From Vogesella sp. XCS3 (GTDB taxonomy: Bacteria; Pseudomonadota; Gammaproteobacteria; Burkholderiales; Chromobacteriaceae): 64,000 nt of DNA. Below are positions 25,464-35,679 of the stretch, piece by piece; position 1 is the first letter of the stretch; each line of letters begins with the position of its first letter. A program made the position numbers and the translations under genes. The notes beneath the pieces are model-generated. The model ran no database searches. It had not been told where the DNA came from and worked only from the letters and a program-made list of their open reading frames with translations. The stretch covers positions 100,539-164,538 of the forward strand of contig NZ_CP085531.1 in the NCBI RefSeq assembly GCF_020616155.1, written 5' to 3'.

Positions 25464-28400
25464 ATGAATCCGAATGCATGGCGAACTCGATTTGCAAAGC
25501 TGCTCGGTGCTGATGGCACGGCGGCGCTACAGCGGCTGGACGGGCTGCTGAGCCGTCTGGTTCTGAAAACTGGTTCTCCCGGATACGCTGGCCTGCCGGA
25601 AGCAGAGCAAGAGCGTCGAGCTTTACATCAAGTCGCGGTCGTCATGGCGATGGATCTGATGGCTGTCTCCAGCCTGGTAAAAAAGGACGCCCCCGAGCAA
25701 GCTGATCGTTCGGCTTATGAGCGCGTGAAAGAGGCGTTCACGAGCACCGCTGCCCTGAAAGAGGCGCTGTCACGCGAGTACCCCTCAATGCCGAATCCGG
25801 TTGCCTCCATGCAAGCAACCGTTGCTCCCGGCATTTCTGCTTGGATTAGTGCCTGGGAACAGGCGCATCCGTTTGGGGTGGAACAGGGGGGGCTGCCTGC
25901 TGCCGTAGAGCGTGCCATGTTGCGGTTCTGGCCGGACGCCGCTGAACATGCGCAAATGCTCTTGAAGTGGCATAAGGGGCTGTCTGATGTGCTACCCGTG
26001 GAGAACTTCCACCAGGTGCGCGATGTGCTGCCCGAGATTCAGACCTACGATGTGGATGGTTACATCCGCTACTTCGGAGCCATCCAAGTTCGTTTGAGCG
26101 ATGGCCGTGTTGTGAGCGTTCCGGGGACTGAAATGTACTCCGAGTATGGCGCTGAATCTGAGCCGGTAAGTACAGATCTGGTTCAGAAGGCCTATTCGGG
26201 CATGCTGAAGCCAGCGGCCGAGTTTTCTGCCTTGATTTATTCTGCTGGGGGCAGTGTTGATTCTGCCGCGAAGTACATCCCTCACATGCCGCATGCGCTC
26301 CAGCCAACGGCTTACCAGTGGATGACTTTTGACGCACAGATCCTGGCAGCAAGCCAAGCAGGGAATGACGAATCGCCGGAACGCGAGATGTCCGAACGAC
26401 TGCGCCAGGCCGAGGCTGGCCCTGCAGAATTCCATATCCGGTTTGTTGATGCAGTTCTGCGCCGAGATGCAGATTCCCTTTTCCCTATTCTGGGCAACTC
26501 CGATTTGAACCCGGCTGCGGCTGCTTTCTTTGCTGCGTGGTCTGGTACGCCACTTACTGGGGTGTTGGCGCAGAGACTGCGCCAGGTGGATGAGTGGTGT
26601 GGTGTGGGTGTTGAGGAGAGGGAACGGCGAAATCAGGCCCTCCGGGCCGAGCGCCAGCAAAAGCAGCTGGCACACAAAGCCAAAGCGAAGCTGGATCTCC
26701 TTGAAGAACTCCGGACTTCCCTTTCCCAGAAAACCTACCTGCTTGGCGACAAGGAAGTCACTGCTCTTGAGTATTTGCTGCACAAGATTGATGTGGAAGG
26801 TTACCGGGCGATCAAACAGGTGCAGCAAGGGGCTGTCAAGCAGTGGCGACTGGTAAGCAGCAAGCATGACATTGTGATCGCACTGACGGCAGAAGAGGCT
26901 CGTTATGTCGCCCTCTTGTTGGAAGAAGACGCAGAAGCTCTGGCATTGCCGGTAGATCAGCAGCTGAAACAGGTTTTGCAGCACAACATGCCTGAGGGCT
27001 TCCGGGAATACGGGGCATCCGATGCGGCTGTGGCGATCCACCGGCAAATCGAAGGACGTCCGCTCCGTGTCGTCAAATTCATCGTCGGCAATGCCGATGG
27101 TGAGCCTGAGAAGCTGGAAGTACGGCAACTCGATCTCGCAGATGATGGTGGGATTACGGCTGTTGCCAGCAACTCAGTCGCCGTTATTGGAGGCAACTAC
27201 CTGGTGGCCATGGAGATTGCGCTTGGTGAGCTGCGCCAGGCTCTCCAGCTGGAGGCTGCCAAGACCATTGATGGGCATGTCCGCGAAACAGACGATACGG
27301 TCGCTCTGCATGCGAAGATTCAGCATGCCTATGCTGTCGCGCAAGGCGTCCAGGTTGATCAGCTGCCAGCTGGTCTGCTCAAAACCGTGCAGAAGATGTA
27401 CCAAGCCATTGTGGCTGGCGATGAAGGGCTGTTGGTCGAGATTCTTGACCCGTCTAATAAGATTTCCCGCAAAGCATTCGAATCTCTGTTCGACGACCGG
27501 GTAAAGCTTCCCAAAGCGCAGCGAGATCTCCGCCAGGTTGTTCGCGATTTTATGGCCAAGGTGAGCGATCGCCTTGATGCGTCGCGAGTGGTCCTTGCTG
27601 AGACGTATGCCTTTGTTGGCCGAAAGTGGCTTTCTGTCCATGGCCAGTGTGAGGTGTCCGGTGTCGATGAGGATGGTCGCCTGCTGATCAGTGCCGAAGG
27701 CCGAACCCTTCCTGAAAAACTGGACGTAGCTCAGCTTGGTGGTCGGATATCCCACGATGAAAAACAGCTTGCCATTCAAAAAGCGGCCGCCTCGGAACGT
27801 GCGGCCGTCGATCGTGGCCAGCCTGTCGCACTGGATGGGTTTGTCGTTGGCATGAATCCTGCCCGTAAGGCGAAGGCAATTGCTGCGCTTAACAAGCAGC
27901 AGGGCTTCAATGGGGTAGTAAAGCCACGCGGGGAAATGATGGCCCAGTGCGTTGCTGCAGGCTACCAGGTTGTGGCCACGCCAACAGGGCGGCGACTGGT
28001 TGGGCCGACTGGTGGGTTTTGGATGGAGTCGGACATCACCAAGACAGCCATGGATTTTGCTCAGTATCTGATTGAGCAACAGGCTCCTGAAGCCGCCGAT
28101 AATGCTAAGCAGTTGCTGATTACGAAGGTGGACGCTGCCTACCGTTTTGAGTCGGCCACGGATGATTTCAAGGTTTGGGTGTCTGATTCCGTTGATGTGG
28201 ATTCCTACAGCCCATTCCGCAGCGCAAAGCTGATGGACGCTGAGGCGAAAAGCCATGGTGGGATCATCCGCTGGGGGGGGTATGAAAAATCGCCCCATGG
28301 GGGTGATTGGTGTGTTCGTGGCGTTCTTGAGGTTGATGGAAAGCTAATTGCCCGTGTTGATCTTGCTGACAACGGCAAGTCCATGGTGTTCTTGGGTGAG

Positions 28401-31400
28401 TCTGGGGATGAGCGTGTAGGGGCGGCAGTTGGTCAGAATTTCTACTATTCGGAAAATACTGGCCCTGCGCAGATTGCTGCTGCGATTGCCACACTGGGGC
28501 CGTTGAATGCCTTGGCAGAATGGCAACTTACGGGCAGCCAGTATCTGAAAAAGATGGGGTTTACCCCAGATTCTGACGGATGGTTTTCACAGGCAAAAAC
28601 GGAAGCAGCAAGAGCGCATTGGACGATTGTTTCTGAGGCAATTGATGCTGGCCATGAATTGCCTGAGTCCGTTGTGAGCTACTACATGGCCGTTGGTGCT
28701 GCTCCGGGCTGGCTGAAAAACAAGCTCAAGCAGGAAAATCAGCTTAGCGAGAATGGCTCCCGCGTCGAAGAAGCCGAACCAACTGAGTCTGTCGATCGTC
28801 AGGAGGCTTCTCCTGAAATTAAAACGCTGATGAGTGATGCCACGTTCAAATCATGGCTAAAGAGCGTGAACAGCCTTGGGAAGGTCAATGGCTGGACGCT
28901 ATTCCATGACTCGCTTGTCAGCAACCGCTTTGTTCTGATGACCGGGTACAACTCGGTTGGTTTTGAGACGGAACAGATGGCCCGTGACTGGGCGGCGAAA
29001 AACAGGGCGAATCTGAAAGGCTTGTTTGTCGCCAAGGGCGATGAACTGGCGACGGATGGTGATCCTGCCCCGGTGGTCAGCACCGGGGAGCACCTGGCTA
29101 AACGGTCTGCCACGATCTACGAAGATGGCTTCCCTCGTGTTGAGACTGAGAAAGATGCGGTATACAAGCGCTGGCAGGGAAGTTTGTTGAAGGAGTATGA
29201 GCCACTACCATATCAGGCAAGACTCATTACTGCTGTACAGAATGCCATTGCCAATGGCAAGTTCTACAATACTGACGTTAATGCTTTTGTCAAAGATGAG
29301 TTGGGTTCGTATATCCCAGAAGAGGCCTGGCAGCGGAACGTTACCGGGGTACAAAATGGAGATATCGGCCATGAAATTTACCATGCCAGAGAGTACGTTG
29401 AATCACAGCAGGCGTACGCGGCTCAAGCGCAGGCCATGGCAGAGCATGGGTGGCAAGCCGGCGATAAGTTTTCGAAGATCCGCACGAATGACGGCAGAAC
29501 GTACACTAGTTGTGAAATCAATTCGATAAGTGAAGATGGACGTCATATTGTTCTGTCTTCTCGCCGTGGCGGGAAATCTTATGAGCTACAAACTGAAATT
29601 TTGAGTTTGGTTCAAATGGTCGATCGTGCGGGTGGCAAAACCATCAAAGCGCCCCAGAAAATTGTTAAGTCAGCCACGCAAACAGGCCGAGATGAAATCA
29701 AGCTTGAAGGGCTACGACAGATTGATGCAGCCATCAGTGCGGCTTCCAGCGGCAAGAACATTGATGCACTGTCTCAGCAGTTTTGGAAAGAGGCCAAAGA
29801 GGCTATTTCTTCTGAGGCTGGAAAGTTTGCGATTGCTGAAGAGGGCCGTCGCGCATATGTACGGCAGAAGCTTGATGAAGCTATTGGCTACATCACGATC
29901 AGCACGCCAGGTAACGGGAAATTCCAGGTGCTGAACACCAAAGAACGTCTGCTGGCCTTTCGGAGGAAGTTTGAGGCCGCCATGGCCAAGCGTGATGCAC
30001 CTGCTGCAAACAAGGTGACCGGTGTTGGTGGCTCACTGAATGAAACTATTATCGACTTTGCCAAAGAAGGGGAATGGCAAAATGTATGGCAGTTGGCTAG
30101 GGACTCTGGCCGACCTCTTGCATTCGGATTGAGCGGGAAGAAATCGCCGGGTCCTGTTCCTTACATTGATGTTTCTGATGTAGAGCTTGCCGTTGATGGT
30201 GAGTTTTTTGTTGGTCGAGAACTTGAAGCTTTAGCACTACATACGCCCCGTTCACGGTGGGCAGTTATTGAGAAGTCATCTGGACTGGCAATCGTTTCTC
30301 AGCGGAAGACAAAGGCGGAGGCCTTGTCCGATGCCAAGGCAGGTATTGAGAAGGTTGGTGCTGAGCGTGTGCTGCAGCTTGTCAAAAATGCCGAGGCAGA
30401 ACGTGCAAAGGAAGGCATTCCGTTTGGCCAAGATGCCATCGAGGCGGTTTGGATGCGTGAGAATGGAGTAGAGCTTTGGGATGATGAGCCGTCCGAATCT
30501 CCAGTTCACCATCTCGAAGCACTTCGCGATGGTGACATCGTTCGAGATAGTGCCGGAAACTTGTTCATCAAAGTCAGCAGCCGCCTTAGTCACGGTATCG
30601 TAACGACAACTCCGCTGGCTGATGGCCAGCCGGAATTCAGTCACGAAGCGCATGTACGTTTCCAGGTGCGGCCTGAGTTGGCAGAAGCCTACTCGGACTG
30701 CAGGGCCGATCCGATCTATGCGACCGGTCGCAACTACTACGACGAAAATGGCGGGGTGTACTGGATTGATGCTCGCCGAGAGCGCAATGCGAACGGCAAG
30801 CTTTCTGGTTGGACTTTCACACTGTCCCACTCTGAAAAGCTGGCTGGCTCGACCGTGGTATTGCAAGAGGGGCTGAGCAGCATGGCCGACGTGGATGTGG
30901 CCATGCTTGCCGGCCGGCAGCGAGGGATGGCCGCAAGACTGACGAAGCAACAGTGGAGTAGTCGCAAAACCGATGGCTCGGATGTAGCGGTACGGCCAGC
31001 TGAAGAGGTTCGTAGTGCGATTCACAAGATCCTGTTCAGCCGTGAGTATGATCGTTGGGAAATTCTCGGTGCTTCCGATGAGCTTGCCTTCAGTTGCGCC
31101 ACATACAAGCAGCTGGCCGAGCATTTGGGTGATATCACACGAGAAGGGGATGGGGCGCTTGTCGATCTGATCCCTGATGGTGAGAAAGATGCCCGCAGAG
31201 AGCGTCAATTTGAGCTTATGGCGATGCAGCGCCATGACTTGGTCGCGTTGCTCAATCAGGACGGAGAGGTAACGGAAGAGGGCGACTGGAGGCGTGAAAA
31301 ACTGGTCAGCGCCATCTTGCAGAGAGAGTTTCCTGATTATCGAGCCGCCTATCAGCTGCCCTTCCAGGAATACTTCCAGTCGGTTCTACTGCCTCAGAGA

Positions 31401-33050
31401 ATTGCGATGGGGCAGCAGCTTGGTATTGATCGTGAAGAAATCCTGAAGGTATACGCCAATCCATCCAGTCGCAAAGCAGCTGTCAAAGAGTGGATCACGG
31501 AGATCCGCAATGCGGCCAAAGCAGGGGAAGACCTGCCGGATGTGGTGCTGGACGATTTGTTCTATATCGGGACGCCAGAAAATAACGAACTGCGGGCGTT
31601 GTTACACGATGCCCCAAGTTATGCGTTGCCGGATAGCTACATCTTGCCGGATGCACGGCTGCGTAACACCCCGCATGCGCACGCTATCGGGGAACATGTC
31701 AGCTTCAACCGTGTAGACCCGCTGATGGGTGAGGTCACGATCGAGGGCGTAGTAGTCGAGCAGATTCGCAGTGCCGGCGATGAGCCTGGCTATCGACTGC
31801 ACTGTGCCAGCTCTGGTCCAGAGGGGGAAGTCCGTAGCGTATGGATGAGTGCTGGCTGGCAATCAGCCACGATTGAACAGAGCTGCGCCCAACCGGCAGA
31901 GTCCGTCCCTGATCGTCTGGTACTGGCGCAAGAGATTTTCGATACCACGATGAGCAAGTCGCAGCTGAAATCTGCGACGAATAAAGTAGGGGAGGCCTTG
32001 CTGGAAGTTGTTGATCGCCTAGGCAGCACGGCCGTATTTGTTTCCAATTTCAATCGCAAGCCCGCCCCAAGCGATTTCTCTTACCCAGCCGATCGGAAGA
32101 TCGGGCTGGTTAGCGACTACATTGAGGCAGTCCAGCATCGTGTTGTGATGGCCACGCGAGCGTTGAATGGCATTCAGGAAAGCATCAAGCAGGGCGCTGA
32201 CACCTTGCCATCGCAGATTCAGATGATCACGGATGTCATCGGCACCATCGAGCAAGATGCACTGGAGATCCCGCTTACCTGCTGCTTTATGATCGCTGAT
32301 GCGGTAGAGCTGTCGCCGGCGGCACGAGGAGAGCTACTGACGGTTCGTCAGAAGTATCTCGCTGCAGCTAATAGCATGACAGAGCTGCTTGAAGAGCGGC
32401 AAACATGGCTGCTGGCCGAGAAGGAGCTGTCGGCGATCACGCCGATGCCGGCGAGGCTGGACATTCCAAGCCAAGCGATGCATGCCGATGGTTGGTTTCG
32501 CGTCACCCATGGGAATGGGCAGGTTGGCTGGTCCAATGGCTGGCTGATTGATACCCGGTCACGAGAGCCGCAAATGGCCAAGTGGATCTCGCATATCAAT
32601 AAAGAGCGCAATGATCCGGCCAAGTTGATTAACGTTTCGAAGATGCTTGCAGGCGACGTTGTGAATCAGCTAACGCCGATTGCAGAAATCGACATGAAGA
32701 GGCTTGGCCAGAATGACGAAAATGCTGTCGTCCGCAAGGTGGTTGCTTTCCAGCCAGAGCCTTCCCTAAGTGACGATGCTGCTGTTTGCATACAGTGGGA
32801 CCTTGTAGCTTACTGCAAGCGTGCATTTGGCCAGGATGTGACTTTCGGCATGTCTTCGAACAATCCAAAGGAAAAGGTGTTTGTCCAGCTGGAGGGTGAG
32901 GTCGTTGGGGTCGTCATGCCGGCTAATGTTGATCGTGAGGGCCTGAACATGGACACCATTCGCCAGGCGCTGGCTCGAAGGAAAGAACTGCAACTGGACG
33001 AGCCGACAAAGTCTATCGCGGTAACGCCCGCTGCCGCTTTGGCGATGTAG
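25464..33050 (+). CDS. Giant multidomain protein (2528 residues), probably polyvalent
   Basis: One uninterrupted frame. No helicase Walker motif, protease HExxH, signal peptide or membrane segment was found. A coiled segment lies near residues 390-430; many small beta-type units separated by charged linkers follow (for example I-R-W-G-G-Y near 935, a G-D-K-F-S-K-I-R-T unit near 1335, and W-F-R-V-T-H-G-N-G near 2345). Such serial small domains resemble the large polyvalent proteins of phages and conjugative elements, which enter the recipient with the DNA; that is inference from architecture. The gene starts with GAGGGTG before the ATG and is the first of a short rightward run. Confidence 0.75.
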   Translation: MNPNAWRTRFAKLLGADGTAALQRLDGLLSRLVLKTGSPGYAGLPEAEQERRALHQVAVVMAMDLMAVSSLVKKDAPEQADRSAYERVKEAFTSTAALKEALSREYPSMPNPVASMQATVAPGISAWISAWEQAHPFGVEQGGLPAAVERAMLRFWPDAAEHAQMLLKWHKGLSDVLPVENFHQVRDVLPEIQTYDVDGYIRYFGAIQVRLSDGRVVSVPGTEMYSEYGAESEPVSTDLVQKAYSGMLKPAAEFSALIYSAGGSVDSAAKYIPHMPHALQPTAYQWMTFDAQILAASQAGNDESPEREMSERLRQAEAGPAEFHIRFVDAVLRRDADSLFPILGNSDLNPAAAAFFAAWSGTPLTGVLAQRLRQVDEWCGVGVEERERRNQALRAERQQKQLAHKAKAKLDLLEELRTSLSQKTYLLGDKEVTALEYLLHKIDVEGYRAIKQVQQGAVKQWRLVSSKHDIVIALTAEEARYVALLLEEDAEALALPVDQQLKQVLQHNMPEGFREYGASDAAVAIHRQIEGRPLRVVKFIVGNADGEPEKLEVRQLDLADDGGITAVASNSVAVIGGNYLVAMEIALGELRQALQLEAAKTIDGHVRETDDTVALHAKIQHAYAVAQGVQVDQLPAGLLKTVQKMYQAIVAGDEGLLVEILDPSNKISRKAFESLFDDRVKLPKAQRDLRQVVRDFMAKVSDRLDASRVVLAETYAFVGRKWLSVHGQCEVSGVDEDGRLLISAEGRTLPEKLDVAQLGGRISHDEKQLAIQKAAASERAAVDRGQPVALDGFVVGMNPARKAKAIAALNKQQGFNGVVKPRGEMMAQCVAAGYQVVATPTGRRLVGPTGGFWMESDITKTAMDFAQYLIEQQAPEAADNAKQLLITKVDAAYRFESATDDFKVWVSDSVDVDSYSPFRSAKLMDAEAKSHGGIIRWGGYEKSPHGGDWCVRGVLEVDGKLIARVDLADNGKSMVFLGESGDERVGAAVGQNFYYSENTGPAQIAAAIATLGPLNALAEWQLTGSQYLKKMGFTPDSDGWFSQAKTEAARAHWTIVSEAIDAGHELPESVVSYYMAVGAAPGWLKNKLKQENQLSENGSRVEEAEPTESVDRQEASPEIKTLMSDATFKSWLKSVNSLGKVNGWTLFHDSLVSNRFVLMTGYNSVGFETEQMARDWAAKNRANLKGLFVAKGDELATDGDPAPVVSTGEHLAKRSATIYEDGFPRVETEKDAVYKRWQGSLLKEYEPLPYQARLITAVQNAIANGKFYNTDVNAFVKDELGSYIPEEAWQRNVTGVQNGDIGHEIYHAREYVESQQAYAAQAQAMAEHGWQAGDKFSKIRTNDGRTYTSCEINSISEDGRHIVLSSRRGGKSYELQTEILSLVQMVDRAGGKTIKAPQKIVKSATQTGRDEIKLEGLRQIDAAISAASSGKNIDALSQQFWKEAKEAISSEAGKFAIAEEGRRAYVRQKLDEAIGYITISTPGNGKFQVLNTKERLLAFRRKFEAAMAKRDAPAANKVTGVGGSLNETIIDFAKEGEWQNVWQLARDSGRPLAFGLSGKKSPGPVPYIDVSDVELAVDGEFFVGRELEALALHTPRSRWAVIEKSSGLAIVSQRKTKAEALSDAKAGIEKVGAERVLQLVKNAEAERAKEGIPFGQDAIEAVWMRENGVELWDDEPSESPVHHLEALRDGDIVRDSAGNLFIKVSSRLSHGIVTTTPLADGQPEFSHEAHVRFQVRPELAEAYSDCRADPIYATGRNYYDENGGVYWIDARRERNANGKLSGWTFTLSHSEKLAGSTVVLQEGLSSMADVDVAMLAGRQRGMAARLTKQQWSSRKTDGSDVAVRPAEEVRSAIHKILFSREYDRWEILGASDELAFSCATYKQLAEHLGDITREGDGALVDLIPDGEKDARRERQFELMAMQRHDLVALLNQDGEVTEEGDWRREKLVSAILQREFPDYRAAYQLPFQEYFQSVLLPQRIAMGQQLGIDREEILKVYANPSSRKAAVKEWITEIRNAAKAGEDLPDVVLDDLFYIGTPENNELRALLHDAPSYALPDSYILPDARLRNTPHAHAIGEHVSFNRVDPLMGEVTIEGVVVEQIRSAGDEPGYRLHCASSGPEGEVRSVWMSAGWQSATIEQSCAQPAESVPDRLVLAQEIFDTTMSKSQLKSATNKVGEALLEVVDRLGSTAVFVSNFNRKPAPSDFSYPADRKIGLVSDYIEAVQHRVVMATRALNGIQESIKQGADTLPSQIQMITDVIGTIEQDALEIPLTCCFMIADAVELSPAARGELLTVRQKYLAAANSMTELLEERQTWLLAEKELSAITPMPARLDIPSQAMHADGWFRVTHGNGQVGWSNGWLIDTRSREPQMAKWISHINKERNDPAKLINVSKMLAGDVVNQLTPIAEIDMKRLGQNDENAVVRKVVAFQPEPSLSDDAAVCIQWDLVAYCKRAFGQDVTFGMSSNNPKEKVFVQLEGEVVGVVMPANVDREGLNMDTIRQALARRKELQLDEPTKSIAVTPAAALAM

Positions 33051-33159
33051 TGTAACAATGTGCTGAAGCTCGGCCGACACTGGTATCCACTATCCGTGCC
33101 GGCCGATTTGCTTCAAACTGTCAGCCTATGCATTAAGGATGCGATTTGGGAGCGATAGG

Positions 33160-33597
33160 ATGCAAGACGATTTGCTGAGCTTTGCTGAGGCCGTAGCCCG
33201 GCTTCAGGCTTACCCGGAGGCACACAGCTTTGCGGTGCTTCCGATCCAGAGAGGTGCTGAGGTTGTTGGTGGCACTGTTTTCACGCTGTCGAGCTATGAC
33301 GACGATGACGATGAATACATCTCGATGTCGGCCGAAGGCGGTCTTTTCGGCGATAGCTGCGGATTCGAAGACACTCATGACCTGGAAAGCTTTGACGCGG
33401 ATTTGGCGCAGATCAAACAGCAGTACGGGTTGGACCCGCGAGAACTACGCTACAAGGCTTGCACGCCCGAACAAATGGGCATGGCCACCGGTATGCAAAC
33501 AGAGTTTGCCGTTGCCGCCCTCAACGGTTATCCGGACGGGGAGGTGCCTGGCCGGAGCACGATCATCAAACTGATCGAGCAGCACCTGTCAGCGTGA
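33160..33597 (+). CDS. Hypothetical acidic protein, 145 residues
   Basis: The ATG at 33160 has GGGAGCGATAGG upstream. A D-D-D-D-D-E stretch lies near residue 48 between strands and helices. Not recognised. It follows the giant gene by 109 bases. Confidence 0.65.
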   Translation: MQDDLLSFAEAVARLQAYPEAHSFAVLPIQRGAEVVGGTVFTLSSYDDDDDEYISMSAEGGLFGDSCGFEDTHDLESFDADLAQIKQQYGLDPRELRYKACTPEQMGMATGMQTEFAVAALNGYPDGEVPGRSTIIKLIEQHLSA

Positions 33598-33610
33598 GGG
33601 CCACTGCGTA

Positions 33611-33931
33611 ATGAAGACCTACCCGATTTCCGTGGCTAGAAACTACTACAGTGGATCTGACCCGAAGAAGAAGGCCAAAGCCGCCGCCGAGAACCGAGAT
33701 GCGGCCACGTTGGAAAATCATGTGAATCAGCTGCTGCTCAGCCAGAAGGCTCCTGTCTGCACTTATGGCTGGATGGAGATCTCTCGTGGGTGCGGCTTGC
33801 CGTATGAGACGGTTGCACGCTTGGGGTATTCAATTGATGGTGGCAGCAATGGCTTTACAGCCTGGCGGCATGACATGAGTTATGAGGCCGCTCTGGAAGC
33901 TCACAAGAATGGCAGCGCCAAGGAAGACTGA
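33611..33931 (+). CDS. Hypothetical protein, 106 residues
   Basis: Not recognised. A basic Lys/Ala-rich part (about 15-35) precedes a compact Cys-containing segment with W-M-E-I-S-R-G-C-G-L-P-Y-E-T-V-A-R-L-G, which looks like a helix-turn-helix core. A DNA-binding role is therefore possible. Confidence 0.6.
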   Translation: MKTYPISVARNYYSGSDPKKKAKAAAENRDAATLENHVNQLLLSQKAPVCTYGWMEISRGCGLPYETVARLGYSIDGGSNGFTAWRHDMSYEAALEAHKNGSAKED

Positions 33932-33979
33932 TCTTCCTCTGGGCACAATTCCGTCATCTACAACCTATGAGGCGTCTTG

Positions 33980-34363
33980 ATGAAGTCGATACTCCCGCTT
34001 GTTTTTGTTTCTGTGCTTACGGCCTGCTCTTCAAATGGCGGGCCGAGCACAGAAGCTGTTTCGTCCGGTTTTATTCAAACCTTGAAGGTTGCCAGGGCGG
34101 AGAATCGTTACCTGTCATTTGACAAGGTCGAGAACATCAGCTGCAAGGAAGCCGGGACAGAGTGGGCCTGTGATGTTGATTTGGCCTTCCACTCCAAGCA
34201 GTCTGGCCAATCATTCGCCGGTAAGTACCAGGTGAAGATGGTAAGCAGTAACGGGAAGTGGAATGTGACCAGCTGGTCGCATCAGTCGGGTGACAATGTA
34301 GCCGGCAGTGGCGAGACCGGCAGCAATACGACGGCCGGGCTGGCAAAGATCATGGCCCAGTAA
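33980..34363 (+). CDS. Small lipoprotein, 127 residues
   Basis: The ATG at 33980 follows TGAGGCG. The signal ends in the lipobox V-L-T-A-C at residues 12-16. The mature part has two Cys residues in C-K-E-A-G-T-E-W-A-C and strands typical of small periplasmic beta domains. Not assigned to a family. Confidence 0.7.
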   Translation: MKSILPLVFVSVLTACSSNGGPSTEAVSSGFIQTLKVARAENRYLSFDKVENISCKEAGTEWACDVDLAFHSKQSGQSFAGKYQVKMVSSNGKWNVTSWSHQSGDNVAGSGETGSNTTAGLAKIMAQ

Positions 34364-34390
34364 CCACAAATGGGAAGCTAAAAACAAGAC

Positions 34391-34420
34391 AGGGCACCTC
34401 CCCGTTAAGAGAAGTGCCCC
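34391..34420 (-). terminator. Hairpin between convergent genes
   Basis: GGGCAC / GTGCCC stem, with T-rich sequence following on the - strand. It lies in the 207-base gap between the lipoprotein gene and the leftward gene at 34571; the remaining gap shows no gene. Confidence 0.55.
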
Positions 34421-34570
34421 GCTTAGCTAGTGTAGGGTGAGTACACATACGTATAACTGTCGCAAGTTTAGTATCGTCTACCGCCGTCCACTGGTCAAGC
34501 TCCCCGCACGTCTTTTTTTCCTGGATTTTTTTAATCTGGCGCGAATTCTGCTTGTAATGGATTTTCCGCC

Positions 34571-34822
34571 CTAATTCTGCCAAATGCCATCTTCGTCATA
34601 TCCAGCCGGCCAAATGGGCTTTGCCCAATATCGAACAACCTGGTCCGCATCAAGTGGGTCACCCGCTGAGGTTGTGCCAATATGGTATTCACCCTCTGCA
34701 TAGAAGCCAGTCACCATATCGCCAACTCGGCCGGCGCTTCCTGTGAATTCGACAATCAGAAGCAGGGAGTTATCTGGAGGTTGATGGATAGCTGCGTCCA
34801 TCCATTTTATCTGTTCAGGCAT
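34571..34822 (-). CDS. Hypothetical protein, 83 residues (DUF551-like)
   Basis: Short protein with W-M-D-A-A-I-H-Q-P-P near the start, V-T-G-F-Y in the middle and V-R-Y-W-A-K-P near the end, an order that resembles DUF551 proteins of phages and plasmids. It follows the paralog gene at 34832 by 9 bases. Confidence 0.55.
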   Translation of the reverse strand: MPEQIKWMDAAIHQPPDNSLLLIVEFTGSAGRVGDMVTGFYAEGEYHIGTTSAGDPLDADQVVRYWAKPIWPAGYDEDGIWQN

Positions 34823-34831
34823 TTCTGGTCT

Positions 34832-35068
34832 CTATTCCGTTCCGTGGATACGTTCATATGCGGCCAGTGGATCTCGGCTAGACAGTTCAGCAAGCTGCGG
34901 GGCAAGGGCGTGAAGCACGTTCCAAGCCTGAGCGATAGCCTTGTGTTCCTCCCGGAAATACTGGATCGATACCAACTCCTCAAGCGCTGCTTTCAAGCGG
35001 TCATCGGACAGCTCTGGCACCTCGGCACGGGGCACGTATTCGACTCCATCAATCAGCACAGTTGGCAT
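34832..35068 (-). CDS. Small helical protein, paralog of 19674-19892
   Basis: 78 residues from the ATG at 35068, chosen because GGAA lies 7 bases upstream and because the paralog begins at the same residue. Shared segments include V-L-I-D-G-V-x-Y-V-P, E-L-V-S-I-Q-Y-F and H-K-A-I-A-Q. It has about five extra residues after Y-V-P. Confidence 0.75.
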   Translation of the reverse strand: MPTVLIDGVEYVPRAEVPELSDDRLKAALEELVSIQYFREEHKAIAQAWNVLHALAPQLAELSSRDPLAAYERIHGTE

Positions 35069-35079
35069 GGTCATTTCCG

Positions 35080-35334
35080 CTACTTGCTGCACAATGTATT
35101 CTGGCCCGGCTCATGGCGGACGCCACACTCACCGCAGGGCTCGGCTGGCGTGGTTGCGGCTTGAAGGGTATGCACAGCGTTCCACAGCGTGTTACTCCAG
35201 TCGGTCAGTCCGTTCCAGCGACAGAATTCCGCAAACGCCTGCTTCGGTGTCATCTGTTTGATGTCATCATCCGTATGGCCGCGCTTTTGCAAGTCAGTCA
35301 GGATGTCTGCTGGAATTTTGTTTAGGTTCAGCAT
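35080..35334 (-). CDS. Hypothetical protein with C-terminal Cys pair
   Basis: 84 residues, with an AAAGGA ribosome site 8 bases upstream. The N-terminal half is helical. The end has C-G-E-C-G-V-R-H, a likely zinc site. The end overlaps the region just upstream of the next start. Not recognised. Confidence 0.6.
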   Translation of the reverse strand: MLNLNKIPADILTDLQKRGHTDDDIKQMTPKQAFAEFCRWNGLTDWSNTLWNAVHTLQAATTPAEPCGECGVRHEPGQNTLCSK

Positions 35335-35366
35335 GAATTATGTCCTTTGGAAATTTTCCAGCGGCG

Positions 35367-35633
35367 TTAAATTTTCTTGCAAGTCTGTTTTTCGACGACC
35401 CAGCCGGACTCGTTCGCCGTTGGGTATTTGACCAAAGTAAGGTCACAGGACTGGTCCAGAATGCGAGCGTGTACCGTGGCGTGATCGCCCTTCACTACAG
35501 GGGTATCAACCAGGGTAAAGAGCTGGCCGAGGTAAGCAGGGACCATGGCCTTAGCTGCTGCTGCGCTGCCTGGGGCATCTGCTGCGTGGGCCAGCGGCGT
35601 CAGCAAGGCGAGGAAGAGTGCCAGTTTCTTCAT
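35367..35633 (-). CDS. Exported small protein, 88 residues
   Basis: The ATG at 35633 has AAGGAA upstream. A signal peptide with A-H-A-A-D cleavage near residue 18 is clear. The mature part has two Cys residues (C-D-L-T and T-C-K-K) that could form a disulfide. Not recognised; predicted periplasmic. Confidence 0.65.
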   Translation of the reverse strand: MKKLALFLALLTPLAHAADAPGSAAAAKAMVPAYLGQLFTLVDTPVVKGDHATVHARILDQSCDLTLVKYPTANESGWVVEKQTCKKI

Positions 35634-35679
35634 GTCTTCGTATTCCTTATCGTCTCGGTCGTAGCCAGCCGTTTCCGTT

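Noticed and set aside
25992..28298. Leftward frames of 378 and 374 codons inside the giant gene
   Set aside because: Shadows of the biased codon use of the rightward gene; no ribosome site or recognisable protein.
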